Shown here: positions 8,364-19,670 of the stretch, piece after piece
How positions within the stretch are numbered: the stretch's first letter is position 1
How the letters are laid out: the number at the start of each line of letters is the position of its first letter
Assembly: GCA_905221605.1 (NCBI GenBank)
Contig: CAJNDS010000696.1
Coordinates: forward strand, 1-60,000
Source: Symbiodinium natans
Taxonomy: Eukaryota > Sar > Dinophyceae > Suessiales > Symbiodiniaceae
Reading direction: 5' to 3'
Length of the DNA stretch: 60,000 bases
Notes under the pieces: generated by a model
The model's input: only the letters and a program-made list of their open reading frames with translations
Database searches by the model: none
What the model was told of the DNA's origin: nothing
Made by a program: the position numbers and the translations under genes

Positions 8364-9600
8364 TATTCATAAAAACAAATGGATTGGACTTTGTGTTGCA
8401 TGAGCGTGCAGCAGGCTCCCAATCAGGGCAGCGAGAAGCTCAGACTAACATGCAGTGACTCGAAGCAAGCATTTGTTTTTAAACAATAAGGTGCTGCAAA
8501 TGACGCACAATTCCCCGACGGACTCGAGGTGGACCTATCTGAAGATCTTTCATTTTTATACCTTGGAGATTTTCAGCTCAGGTGGTAGACGTCTGGAACG
8601 ACTGGCAGGCTGTGTCGTTCTTTTGTTGGTCATGATTCTGACTGCTTTTGATACATGTTTACAGGAGGATATCCTTCCTTTGACCAATGAAGCCAGTGTG
8701 ATCAACACAGAGGCTGGAGTCCCTGTTCGTGCAGTTGAAAGAGTAGCGTGTTTCTGTCTGCGCATTCATGATCGCAGGCAGGAGACACCTCACATATCGT
8801 CCTTATCTTATTTTTTTTGGCTGCCGTGCATGTCGTTGTGATAAAGCATAGACTATCACTAACGATCTAGAGACATAAAGACAATAGATAGCTGACTGAT
8901 GATCCAGGCCGTCAACGTTCCTTTCGAGTGGTGCGGTCGGAAGCCTCAATAAGACACGCGCAAGAACTGTTGGAAGTAGTGTTTGTACCTCTCGCAATGT
9001 TGAGGTGCCATTGTGAAGTGGGACAGTAGTCCCAATCTGTTCTCCGAGGCAAGCAGTTCATGTCGAAACTTCACGAATCGCTAGTCCAACATCAAGAATT
9101 TATGCTTCAATATTTTGCACGAGGTCATTTTGGTACACGCCCACTCTGACGCCTTGTGTAGGCTGGGCAATTACAGTGTTTCACCTCCTTGCCCTCCTGG
9201 ATTCCAGGCACGTTGGAGGAATCCATCTAATCGTCACAATCGACGATGGGCCCTGGAGTGATGTTATCTTATTTTTACCTATTCGAACAATTATTTGGCA
9301 GTATTTTACTATCGCAAATTAGTGCTTTGTGTAAGTACAGTATATCGGTATGGCCTATCGAGATTGTGGCTGAGCATGATTCTTCAGTGACTGCAGCGAT
9401 GAAAACTTGCAGATTCAAGACTTCTGCATCACTTGCCCAGATGCGGCATGCCTCTTTCGGACACATTCACCTGCAATTTAGTTGCAGAGAGGATGCTTCT
9501 GCTCATGCCGACATCTTATTCGACGTTGTTTCCGTCAATCAAATTATCTTGTTGCCTTGAACGCCTGGCACTAAGATACAGGCAATATACCTGAGTTTAT
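8364..9600 (+). other. Exon-like scraps of the element's right part
   Basis: No long frame is present. Several short stretches sit after good acceptors. One follows CTCAG near 8582 (VVDVWNDWQ). One follows TTTACAG at 8664 (EDILPLTNEASVINTEAGV and on). One near 9213 reads VGGIHLIVTIDDGPWSD. They could be exons of the RING gene or of another small gene, but the joins cannot be settled by eye. A frame at 9246-9560 shows no recognisable feature. Confidence 0.3.
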
Positions 9601-10090
9601 GCCTAAACCCTAAAGGAATAGGTTAGTCTGGTTTTGCTTTCTGAGACTGCGTGGGTGAGATAAAGTGTTAGATTGGTCCTCCGCAATCTGGCAATGACTG
9701 CTCTTCGCAATCCCTAAATTTTTTCCTGCGATTGAATTGGCAGGGTGTTAGCAAAGATCAGACTCTAAACCCTGAAACCTAAGTTGTAAAACGATCTTAG
9801 AATGTTACTCCATGTGGTTGGTTTGCGTCTCTAAAGACTTAGTTTGTTTTTCCACCCATTCCCCTCTACCTCTACGAATCGTTTCCCCCTCTTTATTAAA
9901 TACCCCCCTAATAATAAAAATACTTTCCGGAAAAACCTCCCGAAACCGAGCCCGCCTTTTAAAACCTATTCCGAATTAGGGGGGGGGTTTCAGGGCTCCT
10001 GAAACCCTGAAGCCAAGGAGGGTTTAGGGTCTAATTAGGGTTTAGGGTTTAGGGTTTAGGGATTAGGGTTCATTAAGGGTTTAGGCTTCG
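9600..10090. repeat. Start of telomere-repeat-rich DNA
   Basis: The first CCTAAACCCTAAA-like motifs appear at about 9603 and a degenerate TTTAGGG block at about 10020-10090. From here on such blocks recur every few hundred bases, while none occur in the coding block to the left. The change suggests the right edge of the transposon or gene region lies between about 9,540 and 9,600. Confidence 0.5.
9898..9990 (+). repeat. Short inverted-repeat element, family J, copy 1
   Basis: It begins CCCCCCTAATAATAAAAA and ends near AATTAGGGGGGG. The same opening recurs at 10251, so this is a dispersed repeat and not chance. Confidence 0.45.
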
Positions 10091-10250
10091 GAGTCAAGGC
10101 TTTTCGCAGCACGAAGCTGTCTGCGGGCTGCCTGTCTGGCTGCCTGTAAGCCTGGCTCTCCCCTTCTCTCTGTCTCCTGTCTCTCTGTACAGCACAATGA
10201 AGTACATCATTACTTGAGTAACCTGAAGTCTAATTTGGCAACATTTCGAT

Positions 10251-10335
10251 AAAAATACACCCTAATAATAAAAATACTTTTCGAATTTTTAAAGGGGGGG
10301 GGGACCCCCCGTTTAATATTAGGGGGAAGGGATTA
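10251..10335 (+). repeat. Short inverted-repeat element, family J, copy 2
   Basis: It shares CCTAATAATAAAAATACTTT with the copy at 9898 and ends with AATATTAGGGGGAAG. The middle differs and contains a GGGGGGACCCCCC palindrome. Confidence 0.45.
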
Positions 10336-10372
10336 CTTCCACGACCATATACAACCATGTTAATACTAAATA

Positions 10373-10496
10373 ATTTCAACAGCCGCGGAGGCCGAACCGT
10401 GTGGCAAGGCACCGGGGGATTGCTATACGGGAGAGGGGGAAGCGGACGGGCCTGCTACCTGCATGTACCCCTCTTCCGTCCCGCGGCTGTTGAAAT
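10373..10496. repeat. 124-bp element with perfect 16-bp terminal inverted repeats
   Basis: ATTTCAACAGCCGCGG at 10373-10388 is matched exactly by its reverse complement at 10481-10496. The inner 92 bp is G-rich on one side and C-rich on the other. No coding capacity and no clear target-site duplication are seen. Confidence 0.6.
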
Positions 10497-11860
10497 CTGT
10501 ACTACTAGGCCACTACCCTCCATCAGCCTCTTGCCCCCTCCTCTTCTTCTGCCCCAACCCCTTGCCCCTTGGCCTTGGCCGAGCCACATACATACAGGCA
10601 TACGTTTATGGAGTGTTATATGCCATATGCGTACTCAATATCATATTAGTATATGGAAGCATATACATATGTGTCTAAATGCATATGAATAGAAGGGTGT
10701 GTGGTGAGTTTTGGATGGTTTCATTTTTTAATTGTGTTTTGTTATTGTTTTTTTGAGAGTTTTATTTATTTTTCGTTTGTTGTTTTTATTTGGGTTTGTG
10801 CTTTTTGGTGTTTTTGTTTGGCTTCTTTTTGGTTTTGCTGTATACTTTTGAGTTTTTTTTTGATTTCCAGAGCCTACAATGTTTCCTTTGCTTTAAATTT
10901 AGACACTGCGACGGATCGTTCAGTGAAGACGGTCACGAAACGGATTATAAAAAAGCTTATCTTTAACTTTAAACTGATTTGCTTACACACATGATGTGAG
11001 TTTTAGTGCTAAAATTATTGTAAACGCTTGCGCGCGCCGCCTCGGCAGCCGGACTAGCCATGGACAGGAAAGGAGGAAGGGGTTTCAGGGGCGTCTTGGG
11101 GGGTCTCAGGAGGTCCAGGCGGTCCCAGGAGGGTTTCAGGGGGGGGTCCTAGGGGGGTGGGGGGGGAGTCAGAAAAATTTGCATTGGGGGGAAGGGTTGG
11201 GTTAGGGGGAAGGAGGCTCTATCCGGGTCTGCTTGATCCAGACGCTTTTCGGCAGGAAGTCGAGGCGAATATATTAAACATATATGCAGGTCCCTCTCTC
11301 AACATAGTAGACAGAAGCTTACAAGAAGTATTCACTGTATAATCTTGGCCGGGGGGGTGTCCAGTAGCGCTATATTCATTCGTTTCTTGGGTTTGGTAGC
11401 TGAACCTTGCAACAGTTACGCCCAGAGACAAACATCCCTTCAGACAACATCTCTGCAAGACTTGACTGCAGAGAATTCGGAGTTCGCAGATACACAATCG
11501 TTCCAGATCCACTTGTCTCTGCACAGTCAGCCTGCTGGTGATTCACAGCAGCATTAACGGTTTAGGATTTTTCAATAAAACAAGGGCCATGTCATGAAGC
11601 CTGGCAAGGCATGTGGGCAAGTTTAGGGGTGTCCCCTCCCACTGATATCGTTTGGCTTGGCTTAGCTCAGCTCGGCTTGGCCTGTCGTGGCGTGCATGGT
11701 GCCTTCGTCTTGCGTGTGAAAGGCATGGGATCGGTTGGACGAGAAGCTATATCATGTAGCACTCGTGACGAGTCTCCTGCGATTTCCATCAGAATCGCCT
11801 TAACGTCCCTTTAAACTTGGCTCAAGGGAACACGCAGAGATGTTCTTCGTCGTCCCTTTT
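10497..11860. other. Unassigned DNA with poor coding signals
   Basis: 10,690-10,870 is T/G-rich low-complexity DNA whose open frame is Phe/Trp/Cys-rich and not protein-like. 11,080-11,220 is G-rich. Short frames at 11,345 and 11,611 show nothing recognisable. A motif TTGGCTCAAG at 11,817 is discussed under findings. Confidence 0.4.
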
Positions 11861-11864
11861 TCCT

Positions 11865-11866
<2 letters not shown>

Positions 11867-11895
<29 letters not shown>
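11867..11895. repeat. Poly-C tract, 29 nt
   Basis: An uninterrupted run of 29 C, followed by ACCACCACC. It is among the longest of about a dozen poly-C/poly-G tracts in the window. Confidence 0.9.
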
Positions 11896-12183
11896 ACCAC
11901 CACCTGTGCTGCCGGCATGCGTTGACAAGTCAGTGTGATTGTTTAGCGCAGGAATTCTGCTTTTTTCGGACATGTTATGTCAGGGAACATTCTATTGTCT
12001 CCGAAACCGTCTCATCACATTCGGAACAGTTCTTCAATTAAAGAAAAGACAGGCGTTGCCTGACCCGCTGCTTCTTGAGAAGAAAAGAAAGAAGGCGCGA
12101 TTTGACTGCCTTGCATTGAATTCTGGGCTACTCTCCAGAAAACCAAAGCCATTCAATTCCGTGCTTGTCAGGCCACCGAGGCA

Positions 12184-12630
12184 ATGCACAAGGCTTTGGA
12201 GGAGGAGCGCTTGCAGAAGGCGCGTTCAGTATTCACTTCATTTATCGTGAGAAATTTGAAAACAAAGTCAACGACAGCAACTGACATGCGTTTGAGGCAG
12301 CACGTGCTGCAAAAACACCGCTCTAGCTTTGGTTCAATTGTCGCCACTGGCCAGGCCAGGAGGATTCACCGCAACCCGCCGGCGCAGCCGGTACGGCTGC
12401 CGGTCCCACCGCGTGCTCCGCCTCCCGAGCACTTGCTACCGCGCACTCCTGGGCCTGTCAAGCACTTGACGTGGCAGCAGGCAGTGCGTGGGTCAGACAG
12501 TTCACAGACACAGACACACACACACACACACAAACCTCGGCTCGCCAGGCCTACGACAACGGCAAGAACGAAAGCTGGAAGGGAAACTACTGGAGCTGGG
12601 GCTGGAAAAACACAAAGGCGCGCTCACTAG
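12184..12630 (+). CDS. Unrecognised 148-residue frame, possible gene fragment
   Basis: The first 100 residues (MHKALEEERLQKARSVFT and on) look protein-like: charged, helix-prone, then a Pro-rich stretch. The end is a CA-repeat translation (QTHTHTH), which argues that the frame overruns the real coding part. No family is recognised. The upstream DNA (12,050-12,180) is also Lys/Arg-rich when read in other frames, so this may be a decayed gene. Confidence 0.25.
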   Translation: MHKALEEERLQKARSVFTSFIVRNLKTKSTTATDMRLRQHVLQKHRSSFGSIVATGQARRIHRNPPAQPVRLPVPPRAPPPEHLLPRTPGPVKHLTWQQAVRGSDSSQTQTHTHTHKPRLARPTTTARTKAGRETTGAGAGKTQRRAH

Positions 12631-12880
12631 AACAACGATGCCTCATGTAAAGATGACTTCTTTCCCACACATGTTCGCTTGGAGCCTTCGAATCTTGCTG
12701 GCCGCTGTTTTCTCGACAGGCCAGGAAAGGAAGCTACTGGAGCTCGAAGCACCCCAAGAAGGTCACGACTCTCGAAGAGCTCCGCATCAAAAGCCTCTAA
12801 ACCCCAAAAACCCTAAACTCGAAACCCTGAACCCTAAACTCTAAACCCTAAGCCCGAATCCTAAACTCTAAGCCCTAAGC

Positions 12881-15800
12881 CCCAAGCTCCACGGCGAAGG
12901 AGGCTTGGAAAATGGACACGATGGCGAAGTTGAGGCCATCACGACCCCTGGGATTCAACTATAGGGCTTAGGGCTTAGGGCCTAGGGTTTAGGGCTCGTA
13001 GGATTTTCGGGCTAAGAGCATGTTGTGGATGCTCGCAGCCGAGCGGATAGAGGGTTAAGGGTTCCTACGTTAGGGTTTGGTCTTCCTTACAAAACACACT
13101 AAACCCTGAGCTCTAAATCCTCAACCCTAAACCCTAAACCCTGCGAAGTTGAGGCCATCACGACCTCAGGGAATTAACTCTAGGGCTTAGGGCTTAGGGC
13201 TTAGGGTTTAGGGCTCGTAGGAATCTCGGGCTAAGAGCATTTTGTGGACGCTCGCAGCCGAGTGGATAGAGGGTTAAGGGTTCCTTGGAGCCTTACAAAA
13301 CACACTAAACCCTGAGCTCTAAACCCTCAACCCTAAACCCTAAACCCTGCGACTCTAGAAGGACTTCGCATGAAAAGCCTCTAAACCGAAAAACCATAGA
13401 CCCGAAACCTTAAACTCTGAACCTTAAGCCCGAATCTCTAAACTCTATAAGCCCTAAGCCCCAAGCTCCACGGCGAAGGAGGCCTCGAAGACGGCCCACG
13501 ATGGCGAAGTTGAGGCCATCACGACCCCAGGGATTTAGCTGTAGGGTCTAGGGCTTAGGGCTTAGGGTTTAGGGCTCGTAGGATTTTCGGGCTAAAAGCA
13601 TGTTGTGGATGCTCGCAGCCGAGCGGGAGAGAGGGTTAAGGGTTCCTACGTTCCCAAGCTCCACGCCGAAGGAGGCCTGCAAGACGGCCGACGATGGCGA
13701 AGTTGAGGCCATCACGACCCCAGGGATTTAGCTGTAGGGTCTAGGGCTTAGGGCTTAGGGTTTAGGGCTCGTAGGATTTTCGGGCTAAGAGCATTTTGTG
13801 GATGCTCGCAGCCGAGCGGGAGAGAGGGTTAAGGGTTCCTACGGTAGGGTTTGGTGTTCCTTACAAAACACACTGAACCCTAAGCTCTAAACCCTCAACC
13901 CTAAACCCTAAACCCTGCGACTCTAGAAGGACTTCGCATGAAGAGCCTCTAAACCGAAAAACCATAGACCCGAAACCTTAAACTCTGAACCTTAAGCCCG
14001 AATCCCTAAACTCTATAAGCCCTAAGCCCCAAGCTCCACGCCGAAGGAGGCCTGCAAGACGGCCGACGATGGCGAAGTTGAGGCCATCACGACCCCAGGG
14101 ATTTAGCTGTAGGGTCTAGGGCTGAGGGCTGAGGGTTTAGGGCCCGTAGGATTTTCGGGCTAAGAGCATTTTGTGGATGCTCGCAGCCGAGCGGGAGAGA
14201 GGGTTAAGGGTTCCTACGTTAGGGTCCGGTGTTCCTTACAAAACACCCTGAACCCTAAGCCCTAAACCCTGCGACTCTAGAAGGACTTCGCATCAAAAGC
14301 CTTTACACCCAAAAACCCTAGACCCGAAACCTTAAAGCCTAATCTCTAAACCCTAAGCCCGAATCCTTAAACTTTAAGCCTTAAGCCCCAAACTCCACGC
14401 CGAAGGAGGCCTTCAAGGCTGACAACGATGGCGAAGTTGAGGCCATCACGACCCCAGGGATTTAGCTGTAGGGTCTAGGGCTTAGGGCTTAGGGTTTAGG
14501 GCTCGTAGGATTTTTGGGGCTAAAAGCATGTTGTGGATGCTCGCAGCCGAGCGGGAGAGAGGGTTAAGGGTTCCTACGTTCCCAAGCTCCACGCCGAAGG
14601 AGGCCTGCGAGACGGCCGACGATGGCGAAGTTGAGGCCATCACGACCCCAGGGATTTAGCTGTAGGGTCTAGGGCTTAGGGCTTAGGGTTTAGGGCTCGT
14701 AGGATTTTCGGGCTAAGAGCATGTTGTGGATGCTCGCAGCCGAGCGGGAGAGAGGGTTAAGGGTTCCTACGTTCCCAAGCTCCACGCCGAAGGAGGCCTG
14801 CAAGACGGCCGACGATGGCGAAGTTGAGGCCATCACGACCCCAGAGATTTAGCTGTAGGGTCTAGGGCTTAGGGCTTAGGGTTTAGGGCTCGTAGGATTT
14901 TCGGGCTAAGAGCATGTTGTGGATGCTCGCAGCCGAGCGGGAGAGAGGGTTAAGGGTTCCTACGTTCCCAAGCTCCACGCCGAAGGAGGCCTGCAAGACG
15001 GCCGACGATGGCGAAGTTTAGGCCATCACGACCCCAGGGATTTAGCTGTAGGGTCTAGGGCTTAGGGCTTAGGGTTTAGGGCTCGTAGGATTTTCGGGCT
15101 AAAAGCATGTTGTGGATGCTCGCAGCCGAGCGGGAGAGAGGGTTAAGGGTTCCTACGTTCCCAAGCTCCACGCCGAAGGAGGCCTGCAAGACGGCCGACG
15201 ATGGCGAAGTTGAGGCCATCACGACCCCAGGGATTTAGCTGTAGGGTCTAGGGCTTAGGGCTTAGGGTTTAGGGCCCGTAGGATTTTCGGGCTAAGAGCA
15301 TTTTGTGGATGCTCGCAGCCGAGCGGGAGAGAGGGTTAAGGGTTCCTACGTTAGGGTCCGGTGTTCCTTACAAAACACCCTGAACCCTAAGCTCTAAACC
15401 CTCAACCCTAAACCCTAAACCCTGCGACTCTAGAAGGACTTCGCATGAAAAGCCTCTAAACCGAAAAACCATAGACCCGAAACCTTAAACTCTGAACCCT
15501 AAGCTCGAATCCCTAAACTCTAAGCCCTGAGCCCCAAGCTCCACGCCGAAGGAGGCCTGCAAGACGGCCGACGATGGCGAAGTTGAGGCCATCACGACCC
15601 CAGGGATTTAGCTGTAGGGTCTAGGGCTTAGGGCTTAGGGTTTAGGGTCCGTAGGATTTTCGGGCTAAGAGCATTTTGTGGATGCTCGCAGCCGAGCGGG
15701 AGAGAGGGTTAAGGGTTCCTACGTTAGGGTTTGGTGTTCCTTACAAAACACCCTGAACCCTAAGCTCTAAACTCCAAAAACCCTAGACCCGAAACCCTGC

Positions 15801-16000
15801 ACCCTTAAATTTAAACCCTAAGCTCGAATCACTAAACTCTAAGCCTAAGCCCCAAGCTCCACGCCGAAGCAGGCCTTCAAGATGCCATCAGGTCCCCAGG
15901 GATTTAACTGCAGGGTTTAGGTTTTAAGGTTTATGGTTTCTGGGATCTCGGGGTTAAGAGCATTAGGTTTTTATCGTAGTTTCCACATCGCGCTCCTCAA
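12881..16000 (+). repeat. Tandem array with 193-bp short units and about 373-bp long units
   Basis: Units begin with CCCAAGCTCCACGCCGAAGG and contain GGCGAAGTTGAGGCCATCAC, a TTAGGGC/TTTAGGG block and GATGCTCGCAGCCGAGCGGG. Unit starts are at 12881, 13460, 13653, 14028, 14387, 14581, 14774, 14967, 15160, 15533 and 15851, with a degenerate partial unit near 13144. Spacings are 193-194 bp for short units and 359-375 bp for complete long units. The last unit start, at 15533, is 318 bp before 15851. Long units carry an extra C-rich segment of CCCTAA-like motifs. Units 14581-15160 are nearly identical, so the array is recent or homogenised. Confidence 0.9.
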
Positions 16001-17309
16001 CAATACGATCAACTAGCTAAGTCAGAAGAAACTTATAACCTTCCTAATGTAGGTTCCCAGATCTCAAAAAAAAGCCGGTGCCTTAAACCCTAAACCATAA
16101 AACCTATGAGGAGGCAACCGAAAGGGAACAAAATTGGCCTTGCATAACTCCTAGAATGGACTCGACAGGACTGGGTATCCTTGGATACTTATGGAGAGCA
16201 TGGACGTTTTCTTCGGCTCCTGGATGCTTCTCAGAAGCTTAAGGATGTATGGTTTAGGGAACTCTAGACCTGAATCCTACAGCAGCACACTGCTCCTTCT
16301 ACAGCAACCCGAAACCCTAAACCAGACCTCCTTAAATTTAAGAGTTTGCCCGGGCTCTTAAGAATGAACCATAGTCACCGAACTTCCCTTAACCCAGCAA
16401 CCCTAAACCCTGAACCCCTACCCTAACAAAGGATTGAAGAGGATGAGACCGCGCAGCGACTTTCCACGCGTGACGTGTGAGATGGCTGGTCTGAGCTCTA
16501 CCGCAGCTCCCTAGCGTGATTGCCTCGCTGCACAGCACATGGGGTCTAGCTCAGACGACAGCAGCAAACTGAGGAGCCAAGCACGAACGCACAACATGAT
16601 GCAGCAGAGGAGTTAAGATGCGGTGCATAGTTACCGAAACTTGACGGTGTGGTCAGGTGCGTGCGATTGTGCAAACTTTTTTTCACCCAACAGAAGTTGC
16701 AGGTATAGATTCCTGCGGATTGTCGCAGACAATCTGACTTCAGCAACAAAAAAGCAATCCAATTCAATATCATATATTGAACAAGTAGTAGTGTTTGTCG
16801 TGATGTATTTAGGCATATAATAAGTGATAAGGCAAAAATGAATTTTTATTAGTGTATATATATGATGACTACGGATGCTAAGCGAAATGAACCCTAAAAA
16901 TCCCTGCCACATATATATATGTATATATATATATATATATAGTACCCCCCCCCCGTTAACCCTCCCTCAAAGACATAAAGCTCGATATTTTGTTGTTTGA
17001 GCAACACTTTCCCGTTTTAATTAACACGCCTGGAACCAAGGACCAAGAACCAAGATTCCCGGAAAAGTCTTGGGACGAATCTTGGTTCCCAGGACGCGGG
17101 TCCAGGCAATTCGCACAGCCCTCTATACCTCGAGAACCAAGATTAGGCTGTCAGTTGCAGGGAGGTGCACTGATAGAGTCAGTTGGGTGGCAGCAATGTG
17201 GTGGGGGCGGCCACCGCGACCTGCACGTATATAGAGTATGTCAGAGACCAAGGAGTATGATCAGCAGCTATCACTAACACGCTGCGATTCGCAGCAATTG
17301 TAAAGCTGC
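16001..17309. other. Non-coding stretch with scattered telomere motifs and an AT microsatellite
   Basis: No supported gene is seen. Isolated CCCTAAA motifs occur to about 16,420. A TA-rich microsatellite lies at about 16,908-16,941, followed by a C run. Confidence 0.5.
17047..17088. repeat. Short perfect hairpin
   Basis: GAACCAAGATTC at 17047-17058 pairs with GAATCTTGGTTC at 17077-17088, leaving an 18-nt loop. Further partial copies (AACCAAG) flank it. Confidence 0.55.
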
Positions 17310-17861
17310 TTGCTTATCCCTCGTTGCATTCAGTGCTTAGACCGGCACCGTCGCGTCAGCTCCCCTAGTATAGAGGTAGCCACCGCGGCATTCTCTCCAG
17401 AGTCCCTACCTTTGGCCGGTCAGATGATACTCCACAATGGTGCGGCCTACCTCCGCTTGGAGCCTGCAAGCCCGGCTCCAGCAGCACCTGCTCCTCCGGC
17501 TGCGGCTCCAGAAGAACCTGTGGCAGCATGCGCAGTTCGACCGGTGCCAGACTTGGATGACAACAAGCCTCCCACGCACGCAGACATCCAGCGAAACATC
17601 GACAGTGGCGCCATCATGGTCCACGTGAGTCGAGTGGCACAGACAGCAAGTGCGCATCGCAGCCTTGTCACCAACATCCAGAAGGCCCTGCGCCTACCGG
17701 TTGGCATATCGAATGGAGAGTGGGGTGTTGAAGCACAACGCAGGCTTTTCGAAGTTCTTCGCAAGGCAAAGCGTTCTCGTGGCCGAGTGCTCGCTATCGC
17801 TGACAAGGAAGAGGCCATGACGATAACCTGGACCTCAACGAGGAATTCTAGGAGACATTGA
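17310..17861 (+). pseudogene. Frameshifted gene fragment, N-terminal part
   Basis: The frame is protein-like from about 17,424: a Pro/Ala-rich segment, then HADIQRNIDSGAIMVHVSRV and QKALRLPVGISNGEWGV. Near 17,815 the sensible reading shifts frame (to DDNLDLNEEF) and soon meets stops. I do not recognise the family. It lies on the same strand as, and upstream of, the decayed ISXO2-like transposase and may be the front of the same dead gene or element. Confidence 0.35.
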
Positions 17862-17888
17862 CAAGAGCAAGACTACGAAGGCAGATGA

Positions 17889-18161
17889 CAAGATGAGGCG
17901 CCGCGACCCCTCGAGCAACTCCCCTTCATCCTGACATCTGACTCATCCACCTCCGAGAACCGGAAGAGCAACACAAAGCAGAAGACAGACATGAATCCTC
18001 TTGAGGAGTTCGAGTGTTTCAGCGTGGCTTACGATGAGGCTGTTGCAGCAAACAAGGAACTCCGGCAGGACATCTATATGAAGGACCTCCGCATCAGTGA
18101 GCTAGAGGAGGAGCTTTTAGCAGCTCAACAGCAGCTGGAAGCTTATGAGCGTGAAGTCTGA
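17889..18161 (+). pseudogene. Coiled-coil gene fragment
   Basis: A 90-codon open stretch contains an ATG at 17991 and ends in TGA at 18159-18161. The last 35 residues (KELRQDIYMKDLRISELEEE and on) have heptad-like Leu/Ile spacing typical of a coiled coil. It follows the frameshifted fragment above and is probably part of the same decayed gene. Confidence 0.35.
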
Positions 18162-18278
18162 GCATAGGCGGAGCACAGACACGATGCCTGACGGCATGAC
18201 CGATTTTGGAGCTAGACTAGGAAAGACCATGCAGGGCTTTAGCGGTCAAGGCAGTGGTGACAACAAAGTCGAGACGAT

Positions 18279-18863
18279 GTGACTTGTTGCTTCCGTGTGC
18301 GAAGATGTCAGACACAAGATGGCCGGGTATTGCTGATTGCAGCTCTTGCCACGCATCTGCCTCATGGCCCCTGGTACAAGCCCGTAGCAAGAAGTAGCAT
18401 CTCTCGTGACTCTCGTGTTAGGCTCCCTCGCCTTGGCAAGGCCATGAGTAACTTGCTTGATGAGGCCATGGAGCAGTTCGGCGGCAAGGAGCATCACTGC
18501 GAGTCACTCTCGCTTCCCCGGTGTGGCTTCGTGGACGCATCGGCCCTGGAACACCCCGTCTCTATCAAGGACTTCATCACTAATGTCTGTCAGCGTCCTG
18601 AAGGGTTGAAAACTTGCCCATTGACCTTTGATGTGCACTGGAACATCCCTGGGTTCGGCAATGTCGCCCGCCTAGGTGAAGTGATTCAATCCAACCACTT
18701 GGACGATCTACCGGACGCCGTCCGCTTGAAGAAGCAACTTCCTCCAACCTCCAAGGTCGGGCTTATCGTGCATAACTTGGAGTCCTGTAGATCATCTGTT
18801 TCTCAGAAAAAAAAACCACCATCCAACAAGCCATTCAGCTGTGTGGGGGCGAGTGCCATGTGA
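18279..18863 (+). pseudogene. Unrecognised 194-residue frame in the decayed gene region
   Basis: The protein-like core begins around residue 40 (SRVRLPRLGKAMSNLLDEAM) and includes FGGKEHHCESLSLPRCGFVD and CPLTFDVHWNIPGFGNVARL. The first residues and the Lys-rich end (a run of A near 18,810) look like overrun. No family is recognised. Confidence 0.3.
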
Positions 18864-19194
18864 CTGCCTTCAGGCCTGGTCCGTGGGCACTAAGGAAGGC
18901 CTATGTGTGGATCCTCACCCAGATCAGGCCAGATTCCGGGTCTCCCATGGCGGGTTGGCCAGAATCCAAGGTACGCATCATGTCACAAAACAAAGCACGC
19001 GGACAGGCCGGTGCTACCTCGGCGAAGTTTTTCCCCCTTCAACACTCGGAGTTTGATACCAATCTTATAACCGCTACTCCTGAACTTCGGTGTGTACTCC
19101 GGTGGCCGGGAGTCGGGAAGACGCCGATGCCCATCGTGATGGGCCTGGCCTTGAGCCGCTACCGCATTCTTAGCAAGGGCATTGACGGTGTCAA

Positions 19195-19660
19195 GCCGGC
19201 ATGGCGCCGAGCGAAATCCCTGGATAACTTCAGGCACCGCGTGGGCCTCATCCACGATACTGGACGACCCGCAGGTCGACAATTTGCCCATGGCCGACAT
19301 CAAGAGCTGGCTCACCTTGGAAGAGGATCAGAACTGGACGGGGAGATACAATGATGTGAAGATGGTGCGCAACAACATGCGCGCTATCGCGTCAACAGCC
19401 TTGACGCAGACCGTGAGCCAGAGGACGACAACAGTCGTCGCTGCATCACGTCGGACGAGTTCTTCGAACTGGCGCGCAAATTCTCTGAAGGCCATCAGGA
19501 GACCGATGTGCTGGCAACCTTGAAGCGCGTAAATCGGAAAGAAAGGCAGCCTTGTGGCGTCTCGTGCGACAGCAGTATTGGCCATCTGTCACGCCCATGC
19601 CTCTTGGCTTGTAGGTACCCAGCGTCACTGATATTCTTTTCGCCCCCAATCTTTCAGTAG
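19195..19660 (+). pseudogene. Broken coding DNA upstream of the ISXO2-like transposase
   Basis: Sensible reading moves between frames: DNLPMADIKSWLTLEEDQNW in one, then SDEFFELARKFSEGHQETDV in another. This looks like a gene with several indels. No family is recognised. Confidence 0.3.
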
Positions 19661-19670
19661 AACACGTCCC

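Noticed and set aside
10701-10994. Hydrophobic Phe/Cys/Trp-rich frame that could pass for a membrane protein
   Set aside because: It comes from T/G-rich low-complexity DNA, with no start context or codon structure, and its end overruns into unrelated sequence.
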